DNA from: Phalacrocorax aristotelis
Lineage: Eukaryota; Chordata; Aves; Suliformes; Phalacrocoracidae
Length of the DNA: 64,000 nt
Assembly (NCBI RefSeq): GCF_949628215.1
Contig: NC_134311.1
Location: 12,710,582 to 12,774,581 of the forward strand
Direction: 5' to 3'
The position numbers and the translations under genes were made by a program. Each line of letters begins with the position of its first letter. The stretch's first letter is position 1. Positions 52,800-64,000 of this stretch are shown piece after piece. The notes beneath the pieces are model-generated. The model was not told the DNA's origin and ran no database searches. It was given only the letters and a program-made list of their open reading frames with translations.

Positions 52800-55477
52800 A
52801 ACTAATTTATTTTAACTGAACATGAGTTCATATGTTAATATGTAATGCCAATATGTAATGTGATTCAGAAACAAAATTGGTATTGTTTACAAGTGGGTGC
52901 TACCCAGGCTGCTTTTGTGTTAGAGACCTGATGTAAAAGGAGTCCACTTTTCTCAAAGAATTTGGTCACAGCCTAGTTGTATTTTTCACTTTTATTTGAA
53001 TTTTTTCTTTCAGGACGTAATATGGATGGTGGCTGGGAGTGGGGAAGAAGGGGTGAAAAGCAGAACTTAAGATTGAAGAACCAGGTGTACAGAAATCAGA
53101 GTCAGAATAAGGTCAGCCACAAAGACTTAGTTGGGTCCCTCAGTGTGCAGAGCTGTTTGGCTGATACATGAGGACTGTGTAACAAGATGGATGTCTGTAG
53201 TTGTAACAGGGAGTTTTGTTCATTTATACGGTTAAACACTGTCCTGAAGAGTTGAATTCCAGCTCTGGTATCTACCTGCGTAACAGGTGACAAGTTGCTT
53301 CAATATTTTACAGATCACTAAGTGTATGACACATTTTTTCAAGTGCCACTGAGCAAGGGGGAATGTAGAAAAGCTGAGCCCTAAGAGCTGCAGCTGAAGA
53401 CAATGAGAACTGGTCTTTGACATCTTCATGTGGCTTATCATGGTGAATCAGTTTGTATCACCAAACATTTTAACAGATGTGTTTTTCTAGTTGCTCTTAA
53501 AATCATCCTCCTATCAGTGAGTTACAAATACTCCGTTTAATTCACAGAAATATACAAAGTCTTGTATTTAAGGCACTCAGACAGTATTGTGGCAAATAGC
53601 TTTAAAAAGGCTGTGAATAAATTAATTATTCTATCTTCACAATAGGGTTTGAAGTGTGTATGATAAAGAAGGAAGATAAAATAAATGTCAAATATCTGCT
53701 GTGTAACCAAGCACCCAAATGACATGGGTCACTTCAGAGAAAAACAAGCATGCGCGTAACTCCAGTATCAGAAGATATAAAGTGGCAGCTGAAATTAGAT
53801 TGGAGACTTAATTCTGACACTCTGTACTGTTTAAGTGTTTGGCTTTGGAACCACCTAATCATGTTCTTTTACCACCAAGAGTGGAGTGAGTTCATTTTTT
53901 AAATCATCACATAGCAACTATTCAAAATAAGGCTACCATTTGTCACTGATTAGGAATAAAACTACCTTACTCTCAGGAAATGTTCATGAAGCTCTTCAGA
54001 TGCCTCACAGATAATCTCAATCACTCCACAATAACACCAGGGTGACTAAACACAAAATCACCTCACCCCAGCTCAAGAGGTGAGATTTGGTAAAAAAATC
54101 TTGTAAATGTTCCTGCTGCTCCGTTTTGCTGCTTGTGTGTCTTTTGTGAATAAATGTAGGCTTCTGCCTGCACCAGGATGCTCTTGGAACCAGTGTGTCT
54201 CAGGTACAGGTCATATTTTTGAACAAAATGATGGAAAACTGGCAAGCAACGGGCTACGCTTTGTAAAAAGCTGAACTTGTCTGTTTCTGACATGCAGTTT
54301 AGGTTAAGACATATTAGCAGATGATGAAAGACATTTGGCTCTCTTTTTAAAGCTCTGTCCTCCTTTCTCTCCCTCTTCCAGCTCTTTTGGAAGCTCCAAG
54401 CAACATTTTCAGTATCCAGAAGTGAAATGCACCCTTTGAAGATCCTGCATGCAAGGCAAGGCTGTTGACATTTCACTTGAGCTCAGGTCAACCCCTGCCC
54501 CCATGCAGGATGAGAGAGGATTTTATAGAAACTTTCAGAGTCTGACACCAATGTGTCCCCCAGACAGCACCCATTGTTGTCCTTCCTGCACAATCATACT
54601 CTACAAGAGACTACCTGCATCACCATTGCTCCCAATGTTAGCTGAAAGAAGCTGGTGCCCATCTCAACTGGGAGTGCTCAGCCACTCTACAGAGGAGGAT
54701 GCTGTTTTGGACAGACAGGGGATGGGGTGTTTTTGGTTTCTGGCTCTTTTTACCAACAGAATGGGTCCTTGTAAGAATAGTGGCTCATTTTCTTGGAGGG
54801 TGGCTAACTGTAATAGTAAAAAGGCTGCAAAATGTAACTTGAATCTTTTACCCTCCTTAATTTCTTATATAATTACCATCATTGGAAAAGCTTTCGGCCT
54901 TGCCTTCTGTAACACACTATCTACAGAAAGATCTTAGTTATGAAGTAAAAAAGGGGGGGGGGGGGCATAGCAAATCATCTGGAACAAGAGCCTTGTAATT
55001 TCTTTCATGAACTACATCGGATTTGTACACATTATTGTGTCAGGAGATGATGTCTGAAAGGATCAGTACTAAGTTAAGGTGAAAAATGGAAGTCTCAGAC
55101 CTAAGGGCTGTTGCACACTCACAGACAGTCTGTTTAAAAGGAAAACAAATTTGTTGGGATCTTGGAACGGGGTGATGCTCAAATCAGGAATCAAATCTTC
55201 TGCATAGGGTGGTAGTTTGCTATCTGGATGGTGACAGGTGTCTCTGCTGCAAGAGTCCTTGAAGTAGCATCTTCAGCTGGATGGGGTACACTCCTCATAC
55301 CTCTGCCCTTCTTAGTCCTTATAGCCCAGCTGGCTGTAGTCCTATGTGACCACTCAAGCACATGCATAACCCACCACTATGTGTTATATTAACCAGATAC
55401 AAAATATCTTAAATATCTTAACAATGTACAAAACACTGCACTGCATGACCCCTTCTGCATGAATAGCTTAAAACCAC
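52800..55477. other. Intergenic stretch with two opposed open frames and a poly-G run
   Basis: Two longer than usual frames lie back to back with a 28-bp overlap: minus 54063-54476 (137 codons) and plus 54449-54937 (162 codons, starting ATG). Neither shows a domain, a membrane segment pattern or a repeat I can name, so I do not call them genes. A run of 13 G follows at 54953-54965. Confidence 0.5.
54953..54965 (+). repeat. Poly-G run (13 nt)
   Basis: Thirteen consecutive G directly follow an A-rich stretch. Long G runs are rare and error-prone to sequence, so the exact length is uncertain. Confidence 0.9.
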
Positions 55478-56027
55478 AAAATCACAGAATCACAGTATGG
55501 TAGGCGTTGGAAGGGAGCTCTGGAGACCACCTCGTCCAACCCCCCTGCTTGAGCAGGCACACCTCGAGCAGGGGGCACAGAACCTTGTACAGGCAGGTTT
55601 CCAGATAAGAAACCTCACCCACAACCTCTCCGGGCAGCCTATTCCCTTGCTCTGTCATCCTCACAGTAAAGAGGTTTTTCCTCATATTCAGATGGAGCTC
55701 CCTATGTTGCAATTTGTGCCTCTTGTCTTGTTGTTGGGCACCTCTGAAAAGAGTCTGGCCCCATTCTCTTGACAACCCACTCTTTACATATTTATAAGCA
55801 CTGATAAGATTCCCTCCTCAGTCTTCTCTTCTCCAGGCTGAACAAACCCCAGTATCTCAGTCTTTCCTCATAAGAGAGATGCTCCAGTCCCCTGATCATC
55901 TTTGTAGCTCTCCGGTGGACTCTCTCCAATAGTTCCCTGTCTTTCTTGAACTAGGGAGCCTGGAACGGGACACAGGACTCCAGATGTCGCCTCACTAGGG
56001 CAGAGTAGAGGGGGAGGATAACCTCCC

Positions 56028-57206
56028 TCAACCTGCTGGGCCCACTTCAGCTAGAAAGGCAGCACAGCCTTCTGGCATATCAGCCACTCCTCTCAGTTTT
56101 GTATCATCAGCAAACTTGCTGAGGGTACGCTCTGTGCCTTTGTCCAGGTCACTGATGAATGTGTTGAACAGGACTGGGCCCAGCACAGACCCCTGGGGAA
56201 CACCACTAGTTATGGGCCTCCAACCAGACTCTGCGCCATTGAGCATAACCCTCTGCGTTCTGCTGTTCAGCCGGTTCTCTATCCACCTCACTGTCCACTC
56301 ATCCAGCCCACACTTCCCAAGCTTGTCTATGAGGATGTTATGGGAGACCGTATCAAAGACTTTGCTGAAGGTGAGGTAAACAACATCCACTGCTCTCCCT
56401 TCATCGACCCAGCCAGCCACGCCATCATAGAAGGCTGTCAGGTTGGTCAAGCATGATCTTCACTTGGTGAATCCATGTTGGCTACTTCTGATAACCTTCT
56501 TGTCCTCTACATGCCTGGAGGTGACCTCCAGGATGAACTGTTCCATCGCCTTTCCAGGGACGGAGGTGAGGCTGTCTGGCCTATAGTTTCCCGGGTCCTC
56601 CTTCTTGCCCTTTTTGAAGACTGGAGTGAGATTGGCTACCCTCCAGTCCTCGGGCACCTCTCCTGTCCTCCACGACCTTTCAAAGATGATGGAGAATGGC
56701 TCAGCAAGAACATCCACCAGCTCCCTCAGCACTCGTGGACGCACCCCATTGGGGCCCATGGATTTGTGAGGATCCAGTTTGCCTAAATGATCTCTGACCC
56801 AGTCTTTCTCAAACAATGGTAAGTCTTCCTTTGTCCCAATTTGTCCTCTCTTCGCTGGGGGCTGAGATGCCTGAGGGCCAGCCTTATCAATGAAGACCAA
56901 AGCAAAGAAGGCATTCACTAAATCTGCCTTCTGTGCATCCAGTGTCACCAGGGGACCCACCTCATTCAGCAGTGGGCCCACTGCATCCCCAGTCTTTCTT
57001 TTACTGCTGATGTATTTAAATAAGTCCTTCTTGTTATTTTTGACATGCATTGCCAGATTTAATTCCAAGTGGGCCTTGGCCTTCCTTGTCGCATCTCTGC
57101 ACACCCTGACAACATTCCTATAGTCCTCCCAAGTGGCCAGTCCCATTTTCCACATACTGTGAACCTCCTTCTTCCATTTGAGTATGTCCAGAATTTCTTT
57201 GCTCAT
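56028..57206 (-). pseudogene. Decayed CR1 reverse transcriptase (ORF2 part)
   Basis: CR1 ORF2 copies the element's RNA at a nicked genomic site. The frame is split: 56460-57206 carries the fingers region and 56028-56450 the palm, with a frame break near 56450. The palm retains FADD (motif C) and [11 protein letters not shown] (motif B). Motif A, normally YLDFSKAFD, reads YLTFSKVFD, so the first aspartate, which binds metal in related reverse transcriptases, is lost. With the missing 5' end this copy cannot be autonomous. The upstream endonuclease piece also reads GDFDHP where the family usually has GDFNHP. Confidence 0.9.
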
Positions 57207-57603
57207 CCGTGCAGGTCTCCTGGCTCCTCTGCCTGTCTTCCTCCTGGGGATGCACCAATCTTGAGCTAGGAGGAAGTGGTCCTTGAATACTGCCCAGCTC
57301 TCTTGGACCTCCCTGCCTTCCAGAGCCCAGCCTATGTGATTCCTTCTAGCAGATCTTTGAAGAGGCCAAAGTTGGCCCTCTTGAAGTCCAAGGTTGTAAC
57401 ATGACTCATAGCCCTGCTTCTACCTCACAGTATCCTAAATTCAACCATCTCATAGCCACTGCAGCCAAGGCTACCCCCAGCTCTCACATCCTCAACTAGC
57501 CCTTCCTTGTTAGGATAAGGTCGAGCAGCACATCTCACCTAGTTGGCTCCTCCACCACTTTCATCAAAAAGTTGTTCTCGATGCTCTGCAGGAACCTTCT
57601 GGA

Positions 57604-58003
57604 TCATGCACGGTTTGCCATGTTGCTTTTCCAGCAAATATCAGGGTGGTCGAAGTCCCCCATGAAGACCAGGGCCTGAGACTGCGAGGCTACTTCGAGC
57701 TGTCTTAATAAGGCTTCATCAGCTTCGTCTTCTTGATCAGGTGGCCTGTGGCAAACGCTCACAGCAGTGTCATCCATATTTGGCTGTCCCTTAATTTTTA
57801 CCCACAAGCTCTCAACTTGTTTTCCTTCCACTCCAAGGCAGAGCTCGATACATTCCAGTTACTTCCTCACATAAAGAGCAACTACCCCACCTCGCCTTGC
57901 TGGTCTGTCTTTCCTGAAAAGCCTGTAGCCATCCATGACCAAAATGCCTGTTTACAAGTGGTTTAGCTATGTAGTATTTGATCAATTCTGCAGCCAGGAC
58001 CAC
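57604..58003 (-). pseudogene. Decayed CR1 endonuclease fragment (ORF2 part)
   Basis: Two overlapping pieces in different frames encode part of the CR1 endonuclease: 57812-58003 first, then 57604-57831 with VCHRPPDQ and GDFDHPDICW. The usual asparagine of the GDFN motif is aspartate here. The N-terminal part of the domain is missing at the truncation. Confidence 0.85.
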
Positions 58004-58015
58004 CTAGGGTAGTCT

Positions 58016-61000
58016 GTGGAAGGAAGGGTCAGATTGTACAATCAGAATACTAAGTGGTACTTTTAAGCATATGAATTGGACAAGACCAAAGTTACCTCCA
58101 GGAGGGTTCCTGCACCATATAGTTAAATATATAATTGTGAAGGTGGACAGCTGAGTCTATCACCTGGTTCCAAGAGGCTCCATCATCTCCTGCCAGTTCA
58201 TTGTCTCCCTTCTGATGACAACTAGCTGGGGAGCTCCTCGGTCCCCCTGAATTAAAGACTCAGTAGTACTGGGTTCACACACAGGCAGGGTCCTGATAGC
58301 CAATTGCACTATGGTAGATGGGTAAATGGATGGATGGATTTGTTTTATCACCAGGAAAATTCAAGGTCTGGATGTCAGCATCACTTAGAAAATGTCCATT
58401 TCCCATATTGAAGTCATAACGCTTGAGAAATTCCTGATTATCTCCAATGTGCTACTTTCTGTGGCCTACATCCTTTTAACCCTCTTTCCCATGTGGGCCA
58501 TCAGGTTGTAATAGGCATAAAACAAGCTTCACTACTCCATAGCAGAGCATTGCAAGGGCTCTGGGCAGACACAGACACAGGCCATGGGAGGGAAATGGCA
58601 GGTAGGAAATAAGTAGTTTACACAGGGGCTGATGCTGAAAATGCAGCAGGCGGTTTAACTGAAGTCTTCTTCTGCTCCACTGTCTCACAACATCTACTAC
58701 ACTTGTCCTTAGTATGAAGCAGGAATGGGTTTTTGCACAAGAAACAAAAATCACATTTGGGTGTGTGAGAGTGTACTCTACTGCCAAGACAATACTGCTC
58801 AAACTATTTGCACTGAAAGACGGTTCACATTTCCTAAGAGAAGTTTTACCCTGACAAGAGAAATGAAAATTCAAAACACACTTTTCCTGCACACTAAATT
58901 CAGCTTTGTAAGCCAAAAAACATCACACAGTAAAAGTCCACATACAGAGTATGTGACAAAGGGAAGAAGATGCTTTTTACCCAGTATTGGGATTATTTCT
59001 AATATTCAGCTTTACAAGCAAAAGAGTGTTGAGCACGTTTGCTGCCCAGTGGTGAGAAACCCAGTGCAGGCCTCTTAGCCAAGAACCGTAGCTACTTGGT
59101 AGTGCTGGAGTAGCAGTACAAGAGTTTGTCCATCTTATCTTTAGTTCACTACAGGATCATGAATCAGGACTCTGCAGAAACTTGCTTGTCTTGCTAACCC
59201 TTATTCAAACAAGTCTTGCCAGTTTGTCATTTGCTGTGCAAGGCCTCAGGAAATACAAACCTACAAGTGAAAAGGGGAAGCTTATTAATGTGAAACTTGG
59301 CAGAAAGCATATTGAGTTTGTTTACTGCATGGGCAGAATAGGCAAGTTCTTCTGGTTGATGGTAAATGGATCTAAAAGGTACCAAGAAAATAATTAATGC
59401 CTATGCATTGGATATCATTAAATTAGAGGAAGTAAGAGCTAGGCAAGGGGAGAAAAAAGCAAAGAGACATCCACATACATCTGCAGCTAATTTTGTTTCC
59501 ACAGATCACTTTTCAAATAACCTATGATCTCTCCCTTCCAGGAAAAGCAATCCTCATGAGCACTGCTGGTAAGGAGCAGAGTGACACAGTTTTGCAGGCG
59601 TAGCATGAGATAGAATGTAAGAAAACCCCATACCATCCCTACCATGTGTTTCTGCTCCCTACAGAGCCTCGCGCGGATTCTTCCCCAGCAGGGACTCTTT
59701 CCTCTCTCTGGTCCTTGAATGGCATTACTTGAGACTGAATCTGGAGGTGTCAGCTGTGATGAGGATTTTTACTGGGAAAATGAAAAGTGGCATATCCTTT
59801 CCTGAAGTGGTGGCAAACTGAATAGCCCAGATTGATCAGCAATGGAGGAGAGCTCAGAGCGTGATACCTATTTGGTAAGTGGAATACCAGACAGACTAAA
59901 AAGTTTCCTTAAGATACTACAGAATGTCTGCAAAACATAAGAATTTCATACAAATCTGATTCTCAGTCAAGCTCTTCACTCCCAAGATCTCCTTAAAATT
60001 ATAGAGTGGCACAAAATCTTGCATGACGAGAGAAAAACTTTGCAAAAATATCAGAGGGAGAGCTAGCTTTTCAAATCCCTGTTTCTCCTCCCTCTTTTAT
60101 GAGACAATCTTCTTTCCAGATGAGCACCTGGAATTTCCATTAGTAGCATTCACGTACAACAACAGTCATTAAAAGGTCTAATCATTATGCTGACTGTATT
60201 CAATAAGTTGTGAGAGTTACCTGCTCCTGGAGTGTTTCCTCTCCAGTGATTCCTTTTTTCTTTTCATTAAGTGCCACTATTATTTTATTTTCTCTGTCTC
60301 AGGGAAAAGGTGTACAGAATTAAAGTGTTAGATGAAAAGCTTTCATTCTGGTAAGTGCTTAAGGGGAAGCTTGCATAAACACCAGGAGAAAATAGAAACA
60401 ACTCATTTCCATTCCTTTATTTCTGAGGAGTGACTGATTTCTCTGTCAACAGATTAACAAGGCTGGATCAGAAGTTGTTCCTCAAGTGAATAATAATGAG
60501 AAAAGAATGTGATTTGAGGTGCCTATTTAATTCTAAGTTATGTATTGGTATGTGCTTTAGGTCAAGTAGCTTTTACACTAAAGTGAAACAGAGGCTTGAC
60601 CCAAACAACTGAATGGAAAAGTCCTAGCCTTGGGTCAGGCCTTAAAAGGACCATCCTCTTACCAGGAATGGTGAAAAGAGGCTGCTGCTTTTTGTCTGTC
60701 TCATTAACTTTTCTTATAATCACCATTTTCACTTCAAAGCTTTCTTCTGTCCTTCTGGTAATGACTTTAAAGACCTCCAGTACAGCATTTGCAGCATAAA
60801 TATGCAACTAGACAGTATAACTGAAAAGATTTATTTCCTATTTTCAAATTACCAGCATTTCACCTCAAAGACACCTCTCAGGTTTACAGGCTATGAGTGA
60901 AGAGCTGTGATTCTGCTCATAAATCAGTGCAGAAATTAGCAACGATATGTAGTACTAGAGTTGGTATGAATGTTGATTCTACCAGGCAGACGCTCTTGAC

Positions 61001-64000
61001 AACCCCAGAGGCCAGACAGTCCATCAGCAGAAGACCCTGCAATTCTCACAGCAGCACAAGGGCTAGAAGGCTGTGACATATCACTTACACCTCTTTCTTT
61101 CTGTTAGACCAACAGGATTAAGCTATAGACATGTGTCTCAAGTATATATATATTTCAAAGAAGAGAGAAGAGTCAATGGACAGCAACCTTATCGAAAATT
61201 TATGAAAGATGACATAAGGATAAACTGAGGCAAAGGATTACCTCATTGCAGCTGATATTTCTTATGGAATATAAAATATCTGTCCAAAACCTGCTTTGTT
61301 GTTACCAATCAAGAGGTATCCATAAGATGCAGGTGGCATCCCTCATCCTCGCCCTTCACACAAGCACCCTAGCCAGACTGCCTGAACACATACATCTTTG
61401 CACTTGCGAGTATGAGAGCCTGAGAGGCACAAACTGGTTGAAGATTTTGTATAATAAAATCAGCTTCCTCTTCCTTATGAACATGCACTAAATTTGGAAG
61501 GGAAGAATGCACAGCATGTTGTAGAGGTGCAAGAATCCAAGGGAATATTGTGATAAGCTCAACCTCACAGGGGTTACTATAAATCACAGAAACTCAAGCC
61601 TCAAAATGCCAAGCACAGACCGTCAAGGGAGCAAACCCAAGGCAGCAGCTGAAGCTGTCAGGGCCCTAGCCTAGAAATAAAAAGTCTTTTCTTCCAACAA
61701 TATGAACCTGTGGGAGACAAAACAAGGTGGAAAAAGAAACCCTCACAATCACCCATGCAGACCAAAGCCATGCATAATTTGCCTCAGACAGGAAAAGCTA
61801 TTGGGCTGTAAAGATGATGGGTGTCTGGAGGGCCGCCTCAGGCCAGTGGGACCTCCTCTGAGTCTCAGAAAGAGGCTCCACCTCCTCCTTCGTCTGGTTT
61901 TAACTTCCCAGCTCTGAAGACCAGACTGCAACAACAAGACAATAAGAGGTATAGAGGGAATCAGTGCGTAGAAGTACAAACCAGCTCTCCCCCAAATCCA
62001 GACCAAAATATAAAACAAAAAATATTTAAAAATCATGACAGCTTTTCCGAAAGATGAGTAGCAGCTTCTTTTTTCTAACTAAGTATCACACATTGTATTA
62101 TGAATGGAAAAATACCCAGGAAAAAAAGACATGTAAATCACCATTAAGGCCACCATAGAGTAGACTGAGGTGACACCCAGTCTGGACCTGTGGAGTCACA
62201 GCACTGACCCTCTTTGCTTTCATTTAAAGTCCCTTCAAACACTTGTGTGAGCTTTTTTCTGCAGAAATATTTGTTTTGAGATAAAATATATTCTATATCT
62301 ATTTGTTTATGGGTTTATGTTTGTTTTTTACAACCTATTAGGTTTATAAACTCTCTTTTATCTGTCTGTTTCATGTATTTGAACCACAATAGATCAGACA
62401 GGATTAGTTGCTTAGCAACTTTTCAGTGGCAAAATCTATTTTGGAGAATTTGCAACGCTTATAGTAGAGGTCAGAAAAATTTATAATATCATAAGCCAAC
62501 CAGAAAATGTGTTTCAACAACAAAGATTTCTTACAAGACTTCTATTTCAGTGAGAGAGGATTGCAGATTGCCACCAGTATGTTCTTCTGGCAAAGGGATA
62601 ACGTATATTTAAAATGGAGAAAGTGGTAGGAAGGCAGGAAAATACAGCCAGATTTAGACGAAGGATTATACCTTTCTTAAGTGTATTCTGTTTCTTCCTG
62701 CACTGCAGCTGTACTCCCTGCTCCTACACAGGCTGGACTCCTGTATTTGCAGAAAGGATAAACATAATTAACCTTTAGCTTTAGGTGAAGATCTAATAAT
62801 TATTATTTGTTTCTTACCTGCTAATAACTGCAAAGGAGGCTAACATACAATGCCATGATTAAATGAATTGAATGTATTTAGGGAATATGGCACCAGTCAC
62901 AAAATATTTTACACAGTGCTGAGGATACTGTATATTGCTTGAAAATTAATTCCCTCTCATGGCAGAATAGATGGTGTCACTTCTGTGATCTTTCTTGATT
63001 TACAAATATAAGTTTCAGCACAACACTTACACTACTGTACTTCAGCACACATGAACCACATTCTCCTCTGATCTTTCTCCAGAGATATTTCTAACTTTCA
63101 CACAGTGATTACAACATGCAGTGTGTCCCACCTAGATTCTTCAAACCTGGTGACGAACGGCAGCATCTCTGTGTTGCTTTGTTTCGCTTTGTGTTCTTCT
63201 AATGCTTACATTAATATTCTTGGGATCTCTACATTGAACAGAATGAGTTAACACTTGACTAGGTCTCAGCAGCACCCAAGATGTAAGTGTATAACATGAA
63301 CCCAAAGTGCTTTATGAACTGGAATTCAGCATATAAAATATTTGTTTTAGAAATATGCTATTTTCCTCCTACGTTAAGTGCTCATATGGAAATTATGTGT
63401 GGCTTTTCTGTTTTAGGACTTTAGAAAACTGAATACCAAAATAAAAAAAAAAAAATGCAGGCCCTGTTTTAAAAGAAAATTTTGCCAAGTGAAAAGTACA
63501 AAGCCTGCCCTAAGATTTTTCAGTGGCCTTTCTCTTGAATATAATAACAGCAGTCTGCTTTCTGGACTCTTTGGGGTTAATCTGTTTGCCAAATGCCTTT
63601 GCCTTCCCCTGTGTACTTTAAACCAAATACAATTCTTCATTCTCTCACAGCATGCATTTGCCCCTTCATGAAAAGCCTCTTCCTGAGAGTGGGTAGGTAA
63701 ATGATTCATGCAATGACCTCTCATCACTTTTAACATTTACAAGGAGCTGTTTTAGCTGGACATTTTCTCCAGGCACATGTACCCAAACTAGTTATCTTGG
63801 GCCAGGGGAGGATAAACATTAACTGAAAATCTGAAAACCACAGGTAAAGTTTAGGAAAATTGTTGTTAGTGAAACTAGATATCCTCAGCACAAACTAAAA
63901 ATATCTCAGGGGGATTTTGACATTTAAAAAAAAATAGGTTACTTTTCAATATTTCTTATTCCCTGTAAAATCCTGCAGACTTTGGAAGATAATCAGCTTC
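58016..64000. other. Gene-poor AT-rich intergenic block (right flank)
   Basis: Open frames reach at most about 146 codons (58476-58916, minus) and none has a recognisable domain. There is an A13 run near 63442-63454 and scattered A/T runs. No CR1 tail, LTR or RNA gene was recognised. Confidence 0.6.

Larger units (their letters stand above)
55478..58015 (-). mobile_element. 5'-truncated CR1 LINE, about 2.5 kb (-)
   Basis: The 3' tail (AATCACAGAATCACAG) lies at 55482-55496 and the element is read on the minus strand up to about 58015. Its second frame is broken into pieces. Part of an apurinic-type endonuclease is at 57604-57831, with GDF-HPDICW. The first half of a reverse transcriptase is at 56460-57206, with the DPGNYRP motif and EDWRVANLTPVFKKG. 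The catalytic half is at 56028-56450, with [11 protein letters not shown] and FADD. A further fragment in another frame (57812-58003) extends to the truncation point. A full CR1 is about 4.5 kb, so the 5' part is missing. Confidence 0.95.

Noticed and set aside
58476-58916. 146-codon minus-strand frame
   Set aside because: No recognisable domain; lies in plain intergenic DNA with no splice or polyadenylation context that I could see.
1-64000. CRISPR arrays, operons, tRNA or rRNA genes
   Set aside because: No regularly spaced direct repeats, packed genes or cloverleaf-like sequences were seen; the repeats and composition are those of a bird chromosome.

Overview
This window looks like gene-poor, AT-rich intergenic DNA from a bird, most likely a neoavian species. 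The evidence is the repeats: several CR1 LINE fragments with the avian-type 3' tail (ATTCTRTG-like octamers, seen in both orientations) and a solo LTR of a familiar avian ERV family. There is no operon-like packing, and almost all open frames are short. I recognise no multi-exon gene, tRNA, rRNA or CRISPR array.

The outstanding feature is a tandem array at about 12744-22645. A unit of about 4.43 kb occurs twice in full (12744-17174 and 17175-21606) and a third time as a 1039-bp stub (21607-22645) that ends abruptly in unrelated sequence. Each full unit carries, on the minus strand, one uninterrupted open frame for a four-pass tetraspanin. Its six-cysteine large loop resembles TSPAN3. The first ATG gives 281 aa, and an AATAAA lies about 130 bp past the stop. 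The copies are almost base-identical: I found only three differences. This is either a very recent duplication of an intronless tetraspanin gene or an assembly artefact. The A-B-A-B-A layout could have arisen by unequal exchange or by reinsertion of a circular intermediate.

Layout: 1-12743 AT-rich, no gene seen. 12744-22645 tandem tetraspanin array. 22646-35479 no gene, one stretch that may be conserved regulatory DNA. 35480-35550 CR1 tail (+). 35628-36110 solo LTR (+) with a perfect 5-bp target duplication. 37663-37797 CR1 tail (-). 37798-51307 no gene; simple repeats, including a 65-nt homopyrimidine tract and an alternating purine/pyrimidine tract. 51308-51850 CR1 3' end (-). 52741-52799 CR1 tail (+). 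55478-58015 a 2.5-kb 5'-truncated CR1 (-) with decayed endonuclease/reverse transcriptase frames. 58016-64000 no gene seen.

The two tetraspanin copies are the only credible functional genes. Each carries more than 1 kb of its own upstream DNA and its own 3' processing signal, so both could be expressed independently. Nothing else in the window suggests a shared pathway.
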